In this document: in pieces, positions 41,148 through 48,920 of the stretch
How the letters are laid out: the number at the start of each line of letters is the position of its first letter
Position numbering within the stretch: position 1 is the stretch's first letter
Origin: an uncultured Hungatella sp.
Lineage (GTDB): Bacteria; Bacillota; Clostridia; Lachnospirales; Lachnospiraceae
Assembly (NCBI GenBank): GCA_910585645.1
Contig: CAJUFP010000012.1
Span: 1 to 64,000, forward strand
Direction: 5' to 3'
Length of the DNA: 64,000 bases
Position numbers and translations under genes: made by a program
The notes under the pieces: generated by a model
Told to the model about the DNA's origin: nothing
The model's database searches: none
What the model saw: only the letters and a program-made list of their open reading frames with translations

Positions 41148-42009
41148 GGAGAAAAGACGTTGTTGTTTCATGAACGAAATCCAACCTGCCGGCAGGTTTC
41201 TGCCAATATATCTCGATCCTGGCGGCAGCTTCACCCGCCGCCCCGGTCAGATAAGCAAGCAGCTCCTCATCCCCTCCATAATACTGCCTCACAAGTCTTT
41301 CTGTCTCATGGACGATCCGCCCCCGAAGCGCCTCTCTCCCCTCCTCGCATATGTTCCGGATCTTCTCATGATCCCTTTCGTCCGGCTCCTGATCCCAGGG
41401 CGTCTCTGCAAGCATCCTCCCCATGACAGCCGTAAACACGATCCCGCACACATTGTCAATCATATCCCTATAATCCCCCTGATACCGGGACAGGATATGT
41501 TTTGCCGCCCCTCCGCAAAACCGCCCCAAAAACCTCTGTTCCGTCCCGACGCACCGGATAAACTCATAGACCTTATCAATCCCCTCATACCCGGAAATAT
41601 CCCTCAAAACCGGGTAATCCAGCGTAAGGATCTCATCCTGCGGCCGAAATCTCACATCATACCTGCCAAAGAATTCCGGCAACCCCTTCACAAAGGTATC
41701 CCTCAGACACCGGTTTCCGAAATCATTGAACTCGTTCAATATATTTGTGTATAATTCCAAAGCTGCCCTGGTCTTCTCCTTCACCAGCGCCGCCCCGGCC
41801 TCATAGGCATCCGCAGCCGTCATCTTCCCCTTATGCCCCGCCACCGCGATCTGTCCCTCCCCGGCCAATTCCAGTTCATGGATACAGTACAAAACCGCCT
41901 CCATAAGCGCCTCTGCCCTCTCATAGGTTATAGACGTACTCTCCGCCCCGGTGTACAGCCGGGCCAGCTTTCCCACAATGGGAACCAGCTCCTCCATCTC
42001 AAATTCCAT
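41098..42009 (-). CDS. DUF6179-like hypothetical protein
   Basis: A 303-residue soluble, mostly helical protein. It starts MEFEMEELVPIVG at 42009 behind TGGAGGTGAGG, inside the 3' end of the upstream gene. Conserved-looking parts are ELYTNILNEFNDFGNRCLRD, GLPEFFGRYDVRF, ILTLDYPVL and GIDKVYEFIRCVG. In Clostridia a protein of this type typically follows a DUF6323 protein, as here. The function is unknown. The 3' 50 bases overlap the sensor kinase gene on the other strand, so convergent transcription may interfere. Confidence 0.75.
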   Translation of the reverse strand: MEFEMEELVPIVGKLARLYTGAESTSITYERAEALMEAVLYCIHELELAGEGQIAVAGHKGKMTAADAYEAGAALVKEKTRAALELYTNILNEFNDFGNRCLRDTFVKGLPEFFGRYDVRFRPQDEILTLDYPVLRDISGYEGIDKVYEFIRCVGTEQRFLGRFCGGAAKHILSRYQGDYRDMIDNVCGIVFTAVMGRMLAETPWDQEPDERDHEKIRNICEEGREALRGRIVHETERLVRQYYGGDEELLAYLTGAAGEAAARIEIYWQKPAGRLDFVHETTTSFLPTDSKTPKRKTPRPRI

Positions 42010-42014
42010 CCGCC

Positions 42015-42548
42015 TCACCTCCAGCACAGCTCTCTCAAAGCTTCCAGATACAGCTCATAATCCCACCGTTTGACCTCATCAAACTTCCCGTATTCCCCAC
42101 GCCCGCCTAAGGACTTATAGCCCTCATACCCCGCCCTGACAGCCTGGGAAAAAATGTTCAGACAGGTCCCCTCCAGATAATCCAGATCCCCAAAACAGAC
42201 TGTCTCAAACTGTTCCTTCATAAAATGGAGCAGCTCCTCATCTGTCAGCTCATCCTGGGTCTCATTTTTGTACAGATAGAAAATGTCTTGCAGACGAATG
42301 ATGGTCAACGCATAATCATCCTGACTGATAAAGTCTGAATCACAGAACTCATAAATAATCCTGGGAGCAATCCCCTCCCCAAACTCCACCCTCCGCTCCT
42401 GCCCCAGAGCATGAGTCCTGGCCTCCACGATCAGCTTTGCCTCCTCCTCGCTTAAAGAAAGCCCGTACCCAATACCGGCCTGACCGGCCTCCATCACCTT
42501 TGCTATCTGGTTTTTCTGCTGCATCAAGACCATCCAATTATTCTCCAA
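42015..42548 (-). CDS. DUF6323-like hypothetical protein
   Basis: A 177-residue soluble protein with a TTG start at 42548 behind GAGGAGGGG. Characteristic parts are GYGLSLSEEEAKLIVEARTH, IIYEFCDSDFISQDDYALT and RLQDIFYLYKNETQDELTDE, matching what I recall for DUF6323. Its stop is only a few bases from the start of the DUF6179-like gene, giving a two-gene operon with its own promoter at 42577-42605. The role is unknown. Confidence 0.75.
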   Translation of the reverse strand: MENNWMVLMQQKNQIAKVMEAGQAGIGYGLSLSEEEAKLIVEARTHALGQERRVEFGEGIAPRIIYEFCDSDFISQDDYALTIIRLQDIFYLYKNETQDELTDEELLHFMKEQFETVCFGDLDYLEGTCLNIFSQAVRAGYEGYKSLGGRGEYGKFDEVKRWDYELYLEALRELCWR

Positions 42549-42576
42549 ATGTATCCCCTCCTCTTTATGGAGGATG

Positions 42577-42605
42577 ATTATAGCATCCGAAGGGTCCGGT
42601 TACAA
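42577..42605 (-). promoter_or_regulatory. Sigma-A promoter of the DUF6323/DUF6179-like operon
   Basis: On the minus strand TTGTAA (42605-42600), 17 bases, then TATAAT (42582-42577) with TGC before the -10. It lies 29 bases upstream of the TTG start. Confidence 0.8.
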
Positions 42606-42648
42606 GTCTTGTATTTTGGGGGATTTTGTGGTATTATAATAGTAGAAA

Positions 42649-42693
42649 AAAGGCGCGGAGTTTCCCGGGATTTACCCGGGATTCCGCGCCTTT
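42649..42693 (-). terminator. Rho-independent terminator
   Basis: On the minus strand AAAGGCGCGGA and TCCGCGCCTTT form an 11-bp outer stem and CCCGGG/CCCGGG an inner stem. Six T follow (42651-42646). It separates the gene remnant upstream from the DUF6323 promoter. Confidence 0.8.
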
Positions 42694-42925
42694 CCATATG
42701 CGCCAAAATCTTGATTCCTTTCTCCTTCAATCTCTGCAAGGTTCACCCCAAACACATGAAGGACCGCCTTTAGGGACAGATACTCGTCCTTCCATTCAGC
42801 ATACGTCTTAACCCCGTTCTCCTCCTTTGCCAATACCATGTATTTCCAAATCTTCTTAAAACCATCGTTCGCCTTCTTGGCAATTGCGGCGCTGTCTGAT
42901 ATAACTCCTGATCTGGATAAACTGG
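42672..42925 (-). pseudogene. 3' remnant of an unidentified small gene
   Basis: An open frame without a good start reads SDSAAIAKKANDGFKKIWKY, then MVLAKEENGVKTYAEWKDEY and LSLKAVLHVFGVNLAEIEGE, to a stop inside the terminator hairpin. The composition is protein-like and a terminator follows, but an upstream stop (TAA) cuts the frame. It looks like the end of a degraded gene. The 566-base interval 42549-43114 otherwise holds the promoter, the terminator and the palindromic element. Confidence 0.4.
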
Positions 42926-42951
42926 AACTTTAATTTCGTTATATTAGTGTA

Positions 42952-43060
42952 TAATTGAGTGAGCAATGGGCGGGGGAGTCGTGAGGCCAGGGTGGGACGG
43001 GACATCTCTCCTTCTCTGTCTGGCCCCACGACAATCCCCGCCCTCATTGCTCACTCAACA
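42952..43060. repeat. Palindromic interspersed element, copy B (complete)
   Basis: The left arm starts TAATTGAGTGAGCAATGGGC and runs to about 42992. The right arm (43020-43058) starts CTGGCCCCACGAC and ends CATTGCTCACTCAA. The arms pair over about 39 bases with a few bulges around a ~28-base loop. It is located about 55 bases past the stop of the tautomerase gene. It is related to copies at 1-80 and 61038-61145. Confidence 0.85.
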
Positions 43061-43114
43061 ATACACCAATTTAATTATTTTGCCATCTTATAAAAAGACC
43101 GTTCTTAAGCCCCT

Positions 43115-43456
43115 CTAAAAATTCCTCCCGTTCCATCCCCAGTCAGGCACCGGATGATAAGTGACATACACCGACGTCCCCGGAATCCCCAATTCCTCCC
43201 ACAAAATATCGCAGATCTTCCCGGTCATCCGGTCATAATCCTCCGGTGAAGCGCTTCCGTAAAGGCTGACCGCCACATAGGCCCCTTTCTCCAGCTTCTT
43301 TCCCGCCATCCACAGATCATAATCGCTCTCAATGCCCACCATCAGATAATTCTCTGTTTTGTGCAGCGCCCCGATGGCCTGACCCAGCTTTGCCTTGATC
43401 TCCTCCTTCTTCTCCCTGCTCACCGGCACGGTGATCCTTGAATCAATAAATGGCAT
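43115..43456 (-). CDS. MIF/tautomerase-superfamily protein
   Basis: 113 residues from the ATG at 43456 (AAAGGAGG upstream). This start leaves proline as residue 2 (MPFIDSRITVPV), as required for the catalytic N-terminal proline of the tautomerase superfamily; a longer frame start would bury it. Further MIF-like parts are KTENYLMVGIESDYDLWMAG, KGAYVAVSLYG and YVTYHPVPDWGWNG. The length equals that of MIF homologs. The natural substrate in bacteria is usually unknown. It follows the AAA-ATPase gene by 19 nt. Confidence 0.85.
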   Translation of the reverse strand: MPFIDSRITVPVSREKKEEIKAKLGQAIGALHKTENYLMVGIESDYDLWMAGKKLEKGAYVAVSLYGSASPEDYDRMTGKICDILWEELGIPGTSVYVTYHPVPDWGWNGRNF

Positions 43457-43475
43457 AACCAAAATCCTCCTTTCC

Positions 43476-45080
43476 TCAGACAACCGCCTCCACGATCGTC
43501 TTCTTACCGACCTGGATCACGTTGACCCCAGGCACTTTTTTCTTGTTAAAATTAAAGCTGACCATATACCCCTTATCCAGACGGAAATAATCCAAATAGC
43601 CGGTAAGCTGCTCCTCCCCCCGCTCCTTATACTCATTTCCGTGCCAGATCTTTAACTCCACCACAAACTGCTCCCCCAGATAGTCCACAACCACATCCGT
43701 CCTCTTGGCATCCCTGGTCTGGGCCTCCAGATAATAATTGCCAACGCCGTTGATAATAGGCTTCAGATACAAAAGGAAAAACTTCCGCCCGTAAGCCTCC
43801 ACGAACTTCTCGTCATTATCACTGTACACATCCGTAAAATACTCCACAAACTTTACAAGCACCCGCTCCATGTCAAGCCCTGTATCCGTGATAAACTGGT
43901 TCCGGTCCCTTTCACCGCGCTCATAGGTTCTGCTGTTAATCGACTCTTCTGTAATGAACATGTTCAAAAGTCCCATTTCAAAAATACGGTTCGCTATTAT
44001 GATCTGTCCGTTTTCCTCTCTTAAAAAACCAAACATCAGACCCAGATTCACAGATTTTACATAGGGGCTGTATAACACCCTCTTCCCCTGATACAAAATC
44101 TCCTCGATCATTTCTTTCAGGTCTTTATAAAGATCCAGCTGCTTCACCATGCTGTCAAACAGCGGCGTCCTCTCCTTTAGGAGAATCTTAACCGCCTCCC
44201 CGATCCCCTCCCGCGACCACACATCCCCCATGTCCTCAAATCCCTCAGCACCTAAGATCTCCTCATCCAGGCACTTGCAGATGTAAGACACCAGATAGGG
44301 GTATCCGGAAGTGTACTCATAAATGTATTCGGCAACCCGCTCCACATCCATCCCGGTGCCATTGTCCTCCTCATACTCCCGAAGCATGGAGGAAATATCC
44401 CCGACAGAGAAACTCATGTCGATGGGAAACTTGGCCGCAATATTCCAGGGGCTGTTAAATTTGTGTTCTGACTCCGGCCGGATCTTTAACTTCAGATTTT
44501 TAATATCATACACCCCTGCCAGGATCACGCTGTAAAATCCAGGCCTGGTCTTTCTCTCCAGATAATACCCCCGAAGCATGGCCAGAAAATCAAGAAACAC
44601 CTGGTTGTTCGACGCGCTGTCCACCTCGTCGATCATCATCACCACCGGCTTGGGAGACTTCCTGCAGAATCTGCTGATCCGTATGAACATCTCCCCCATA
44701 TCATAGGGTCTGTCAGACGGCTGATCGATCAACTCCTCCAAAGCCGCCACCTCCGCCTCCGGAAAATCTTCAAAGATTTCTCCCTCCCTGACACAGGCCG
44801 TAAGATATCTTGTAAAGGCGGCCACAAAACGCGATTCCTCTTCAAAGTTTGAGGCGCTTAGCAGCTGAAAATCCATGGAGATCACAAAGTAGTCCTCTTT
44901 CAGGTATCCTTCCAAAGCCCGCAGAGTGGTAGTCTTCCCATACTGCCTGCCCCGATTGATAACAAAATACTTACCTCTGTCCACTAAAAGCTTTTTTATC
45001 TTGTACAGCCTTTCATCAAGTCTCACCATATAGTGAAGATCCGGATCACATAACCCCTCTGTGTTAAAGCTGCGCTCCAC
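43476..45080 (-). CDS. AAA-ATPase-like protein with C-terminal PD-(D/E)XK nuclease-like domain
   Basis: 534 residues from a GTG at 45080 (VERSFNTEGLCDP) behind AAAAGGAGGTGAG; an ATG at 45107 is the alternative. Near the N-terminus GLCDPDLHYMVRLDERL and the P-loop-like INRGRQYGKTTTL are followed by Walker B VVMMIDEVDSA. The C-terminus has DVVVDYLGEQFVVELKIW, the D-x(n)-E-x-K core of a PD-(D/E)XK fold. Proteins of this AAA-ATPase_like family are often multicopy in gut Clostridia and Bacteroidetes. They are suspected of roles in mobile elements or defence, but the function is not proven. A second member lies at 46815-48386. Confidence 0.82.
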   Translation of the reverse strand: MERSFNTEGLCDPDLHYMVRLDERLYKIKKLLVDRGKYFVINRGRQYGKTTTLRALEGYLKEDYFVISMDFQLLSASNFEEESRFVAAFTRYLTACVREGEIFEDFPEAEVAALEELIDQPSDRPYDMGEMFIRISRFCRKSPKPVVMMIDEVDSASNNQVFLDFLAMLRGYYLERKTRPGFYSVILAGVYDIKNLKLKIRPESEHKFNSPWNIAAKFPIDMSFSVGDISSMLREYEEDNGTGMDVERVAEYIYEYTSGYPYLVSYICKCLDEEILGAEGFEDMGDVWSREGIGEAVKILLKERTPLFDSMVKQLDLYKDLKEMIEEILYQGKRVLYSPYVKSVNLGLMFGFLREENGQIIIANRIFEMGLLNMFITEESINSRTYERGERDRNQFITDTGLDMERVLVKFVEYFTDVYSDNDEKFVEAYGRKFFLLYLKPIINGVGNYYLEAQTRDAKRTDVVVDYLGEQFVVELKIWHGNEYKERGEEQLTGYLDYFRLDKGYMVSFNFNKKKVPGVNVIQVGKKTIVEAVV

Positions 45081-45198
45081 AGCCCTCACCTCCTTTTCTG
45101 GTTTCATGTACTCCGGGAAACCTCCTTCCACCCATCTTTGTGGCTGAATTTCCGAGAGTAATTGATCTTTGTTTTCTACAGCTTTCTATTTACATCCC

Positions 45199-45816
45199 TC
45201 ACCGCACAAAATTCGTCCGTATCCCTTTCTCTTTCTCCGGAAGTCCATACTTCTCTTTCCCCAAAGCTATGCTCTGCATCAGGAACACCATATTCCTGGC
45301 CAACGTTCTCATGGACTGCAGCCCTTCCTCATCTTCCAAAGCCTCCCCCGGCGTTCTGCCATGGATACTGTTCCAATACTGTCCCGATGCCACCGGCATG
45401 CCGCAGATGGTAAAAAACTTGTTCAACTCATCAAACGTGGACGAAAGCCCGCCTCTTCTGGCTGCCACCACGCTGGCTCCCACTTTCATAGTCTTGTCAA
45501 ACCGGGTGCTGTAGAATAATCTGTCCAAAAACGCCACCAATGTGGCATTGGCCGACGCATAATACACCGGGCTCCCTACCACCAGCCCGTCGCAGGCCTC
45601 AAACTTGGGAGCCGTCTCATTAACCAGGTCCTCAAACACACATTTTCCCTTTTCCATACAGGAACCACAGGCAATGCAGCCCCTTATGTCCTTGTTCCCT
45701 ACATGGATCGTCTCCGTCTCGATCCCCTCCTGGGCAAAGATCTTCTCCATCTCCTTCAATGCAATGCTGGTATTACCCTGCCCGTGAGGGCTTCCGTTGA
45801 TCATCAAAACATTCAT
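45199..45816 (-). CDS. NADPH-dependent FMN reductase / flavodoxin-fold protein
   Basis: A 205-residue protein. It opens MNVLMINGSPHGQGNTSIAL, the FMN phosphate loop of the flavodoxin-like reductases. GCIACGSCMEKGKC is a cysteine cluster as in iron-sulfur flavoproteins, and GLVVGSPVYYASANATLVAFLDR is the conserved isoalloxazine-binding part. It probably reduces flavins or quinone-like substrates with NAD(P)H. AAGGAGGAG precedes the start. It is a single gene, with 246 bases upstream (45817-46062) in which I see nothing clear. Confidence 0.88.
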   Translation of the reverse strand: MNVLMINGSPHGQGNTSIALKEMEKIFAQEGIETETIHVGNKDIRGCIACGSCMEKGKCVFEDLVNETAPKFEACDGLVVGSPVYYASANATLVAFLDRLFYSTRFDKTMKVGASVVAARRGGLSSTFDELNKFFTICGMPVASGQYWNSIHGRTPGEALEDEEGLQSMRTLARNMVFLMQSIALGKEKYGLPEKEKGIRTNFVR

Positions 45817-46062
45817 GTTCGTCTCCTCCTTGTATCCATTTTGCCATAAATCTCCTGATCAGTCAACAAAATCCTCTTCTTCTCAGGCATTGCTTCCAAT
45901 ATCCAGAACACAAAAAAAGACTGCCACAAGAACCACATTTCCCTTCTCTCCGGAAACATGATATCCCACAGCAGCCTTCCTGTCATACTCTCCTAGTACA
46001 CCGCTATCCGAATTTGCCAGTAGATAGCTTTTGATAAGCAATGATGTACCGGCCTGCTTCCT

Positions 46063-46377
46063 TTACCTCATCTGGAACGTAGCGCACTCTGTATGGCTGG
46101 CGTCAGACGCTCCGTCCCCTGCGATCCCGATGTGCTCTGCCTCGCAGTGACGGTCCCGGTTGTAGACGCAGTTGACAGCTTCACAGTCAACCTCCAGACG
46201 GCTCTCCGGCGTCTTAAACAGGTTGTGAAACGCCCCGTCCCGATTCTCGTCAAAGCTTCCGCAGCAAGTATCGCAGCAGTCCTTTGCCTTGCTTCCGTCC
46301 ACGATGATAGCCTGTTTGCAGCAGTGATTATCACAATTATGGAGACAGTTTGTAACATTGCAATCCAGTTTTGTCAT
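46063..46377 (-). CDS. DUF1540 double-domain cysteine-rich protein
   Basis: A 104-residue protein starting MTKLDCNVTNCLHNCDN at 46377 behind AGGAGG. Two DUF1540-type units are visible: LDCNVTNCLHNCDNHCCKQA with CDTCCGSF, and VDCEAVNCVYNRDRHCEAEH with HTECATF. Each has four regularly spaced cysteines that probably bind metal. Such small proteins are common in Clostridia, often linked to sporulation, but the function is not established. Confidence 0.85.
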   Translation of the reverse strand: MTKLDCNVTNCLHNCDNHCCKQAIIVDGSKAKDCCDTCCGSFDENRDGAFHNLFKTPESRLEVDCEAVNCVYNRDRHCEAEHIGIAGDGASDASHTECATFQMR

Positions 46378-46459
46378 GATGGTTTTCCTCCTGAACATGA
46401 ATTTGATCTACAACCATAGGATACCCTGGATCGCCAAAATTATTTCAGTAAAAAAATGT

Positions 46460-46786
46460 TTATTCTTTTCTGTACTTTTTCTCTATAACCAATGTATACA
46501 CTGCCATGAGCCCAATGGTTTCCGCCATCACCCCAGCGCAGGACAACACGATCCACAGCCCATTTTCCAAAAGAAAGGGGACTCCCAGTATCATCAGAAC
46601 AATCCCGTAGACGCACCATAATCTCCCCATGGCCTTATTGTATGCTCTCACATCCTCTATGGGAGCTGTCCTGGCATTAGCCCAAAAGCCTGAAGGCTTT
46701 CTCGCCTTAAAGCACCACAGCCCGTTTCCCACGAACAAAAACCCCACTGCCAGCCATATGATAAAACCGATGATCCTGCCTGTCAT
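46460..46786 (-). CDS. Small three-helix membrane protein
   Basis: A 108-residue protein with hydrophobic segments near 5-22, 57-73 and 80-98. A polar loop with FWANARTAPIEDVRAYNKAM followed by GRLW recalls small uncharacterised clostridial membrane proteins. AGGAGGAAAC lies upstream. I cannot assign a function. Confidence 0.7.
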   Translation of the reverse strand: MTGRIIGFIIWLAVGFLFVGNGLWCFKARKPSGFWANARTAPIEDVRAYNKAMGRLWCVYGIVLMILGVPFLLENGLWIVLSCAGVMAETIGLMAVYTLVIEKKYRKE

Positions 46787-46814
46787 GATAGTTTCCTCCT
46801 GTCAACAGCCTTTG

Positions 46815-48386
46815 TCATACCCTGCCCATTTGAATCCTTTCTATCTCACAGCTGTGCTTCTTACTCTTCTCACTGTAATTAACTCCCACCAGCAAGATAT
46901 CACTACCATATCCCTCGAAGACCTCTGGGTATTTTCGATCCTTAATCTGTGCGATCGCTCCCTCCGCGCTCTTATTCCATTTCGGTTCTATCAGTAAAAT
47001 CGGCATATCCGATCCTTTCTTCGGCAAAAAAGCGATATCCGCAAATCCATTTCCTGATGGCAGTTCCTGGATTTCCATAAATTCCTCCAGACAGCAGAGA
47101 TAGGCAAATCGTATCGTGCTTCTTAGTGCATCTTCACTGTTATAGGCAAGAGGAGTTGTCACAATCCGGTGTACTTTCTCAATCCTCTCCGCAACCGCAT
47201 CCCCATCCCCATTCAGGGTATCTTCCAAAAGTTTCTCAGAAGAGCGTATCAATTTAGCCACCTCCGTGTATCTGCTGCCCTTCACCGCGCGGACAAACTC
47301 CTGGCGAATCTCCTCATTTGGAATAAATACCCTCTTTTTCGATGGGTCATAGGCCAGATACCCCAGATGGACCAACAGTGTCAAAACATCATCCCTGCTC
47401 TTGATACTGGTCATATCATTTTGGAACATTCCCGCGTCAATATGACAGCTCTCTCCGCCCAGCATACGGATAATAGCCTCCTTAAGCCCGTCCTCATCCA
47501 GGTCAATGTAAAACCGCAGGGACTCATATGTTTCTGTCCTGGTCCAGTAGCTTTCAAATTCCTCATTTTTTATGGCTTCTATCACAGAATTCGGATTGTA
47601 CACGGATTTTTGGCGGCTAAACGAGTATCCGTCATACCACCATCTCATCTCTTTAAAATCCATATCATGGGTCTCGCACAGGCACTTCACCTCTGCTTGG
47701 GTAAACCCCACATACTCTGCCAGCCTTTTAGGCGTCACCATAGAATATTCCCGAAAATCCGTGATCGCGGACTGAGTGCCATATTTTTTTATCGGAAGAA
47801 TACCCGTCATATAGGCGGCTTCGATCATTTTATCCGTCTGGCTGCTCTTAAATAACCCGCGCAAAAGCCGGATATACTCATTTTGCAGATCTCTATCTTC
47901 ACTGGCCTCCCGAAACAGGGCATCCCATTCATCGATCAGGACAATAAATTTATTTCCCGTATCCCTGTTGATCTCTGACAGGATCAGCGGCAGAGATTCC
48001 GCCTTCCTCCCAGCCTTGGGATAAATCTCACAAAGCTCATTTGCCACCTCCCTCTCCAGATATCTCACTACGTCTTTTATATTTTTAACAATGGAAATGA
48101 ACCATGTAATATCCAGGTAGATCACATCATATTTGTTCAGATACGTTTCAAAATCTCTGTCTCTCTCGATCTCCAAGCCCCTAAACAGATCTCTGGAATC
48201 ACAGCTTCTGTCATAGTAAGCACAAAGCATTTTTGCCGCAAATGATTTGCCAAATCGTCTTGGCCTGCTTACACAGCTCAATTTGTCTGATGTTCCCAAA
48301 GTCTTATTTATAAAAGAGATCAGGCCTGTTTTGTCCACATAGATCCCTTTTCTAATAGCCCGAAAACCATCGTTTCCTAAATTCAC
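46815..48386 (-). CDS. AAA-ATPase-like / PD-(D/E)XK (PDDEXK_9-type) protein
   Basis: 523 residues with a GTG start. IRKGIYVDKTGLISFIN and the P-loop SRPRRFGKSFAAKML are the hallmarks of the AAA-ATPase_like family; Walker B is FIVLIDEWDALF. The middle has MTGILPIKKYGTQSAITDF and WYDGYSFSRQKSVYNPNSV, which is typical. The C-terminus FADIAFLPKKGSDMPILLIE with PKW is a PD-(D/E)XK core. It is distantly similar in layout to the protein at 43476-45080. The ribosome site is weak. The function is unproven. Confidence 0.88.
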   Translation of the reverse strand: MNLGNDGFRAIRKGIYVDKTGLISFINKTLGTSDKLSCVSRPRRFGKSFAAKMLCAYYDRSCDSRDLFRGLEIERDRDFETYLNKYDVIYLDITWFISIVKNIKDVVRYLEREVANELCEIYPKAGRKAESLPLILSEINRDTGNKFIVLIDEWDALFREASEDRDLQNEYIRLLRGLFKSSQTDKMIEAAYMTGILPIKKYGTQSAITDFREYSMVTPKRLAEYVGFTQAEVKCLCETHDMDFKEMRWWYDGYSFSRQKSVYNPNSVIEAIKNEEFESYWTRTETYESLRFYIDLDEDGLKEAIIRMLGGESCHIDAGMFQNDMTSIKSRDDVLTLLVHLGYLAYDPSKKRVFIPNEEIRQEFVRAVKGSRYTEVAKLIRSSEKLLEDTLNGDGDAVAERIEKVHRIVTTPLAYNSEDALRSTIRFAYLCCLEEFMEIQELPSGNGFADIAFLPKKGSDMPILLIEPKWNKSAEGAIAQIKDRKYPEVFEGYGSDILLVGVNYSEKSKKHSCEIERIQMGRV

Positions 48387-48431
48387 ATATCTGCCCGTTA
48401 CTTCCGCCCCCTTTCCCCATCCTATCCCCTC

Positions 48432-48920
48432 CTAATACCCAAACTCCCCTGTCAAAGACTCATCCTCCTCGATCCACTGGGCCACGCTCACCGCCCGATA
48501 ATGCTCCTCATCATCCCGGATATACACGGTCTCAATCCCCGCGTTAATGATCATCCTCTTGCACATAGAGCAGCTGCAGGAATTGGCGATATACTCCCCG
48601 GTTCCCACCTCCCTGCCTGCCAGGTACAGGGAGCTTCCGATCATCCGCTCCCGCTCCGCGCTGATGATGGCATTGGCCTCCGCATGGACGCTGCGGCACA
48701 GTTCATACCGCTCCCCCCTGGGGATATTCATCTTCTGGCGGACGCACACTCCCAGGTCCGAGCAGTTTTTCCTCCCTCTGGGAGCGCCCACATACCCTGT
48801 GGAGATCACCTCGTCGTTTTTCACGATGACCGCTCCGTAAAGCCTGCGCAGGCAGGTCCCCCGCCTGGCCACCACATCCGCCAGATCCAGATAGTAATTA
48901 ATCTTGTCCCTTCGCTCCAT
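48432..48920 (-). CDS. dCMP deaminase (ComEB-type)
   Basis: A 162-residue zinc deaminase. The zinc site is HAEANAI (His and catalytic Glu) plus SCSCSMCKRMIINAG (two Cys). The N-terminus DKINYYLDLADVVARRGTCL and GYVGAPRGRKNC are typical of dCMP deaminases. It converts dCMP to dUMP for dTMP synthesis. Its start lies inside the end of the upstream repeat-protein gene (23-nt overlap), so the two are cotranscribed. Confidence 0.9.
   Translation of the reverse strand: MERRDKINYYLDLADVVARRGTCLRRLYGAVIVKNDEVISTGYVGAPRGRKNCSDLGVCVRQKMNIPRGERYELCRSVHAEANAIISAERERMIGSSLYLAGREVGTGEYIANSCSCSMCKRMIINAGIETVYIRDDEEHYRAVSVAQWIEEDESLTGEFGY

Noticed and set aside
43476..48386. Defence island
   Set aside because: Two AAA-ATPase/PD-(D/E)XK proteins are present, but the genes between them are ordinary (flavin reductase, DUF1540, small membrane protein) and no known defence system is recognisable.
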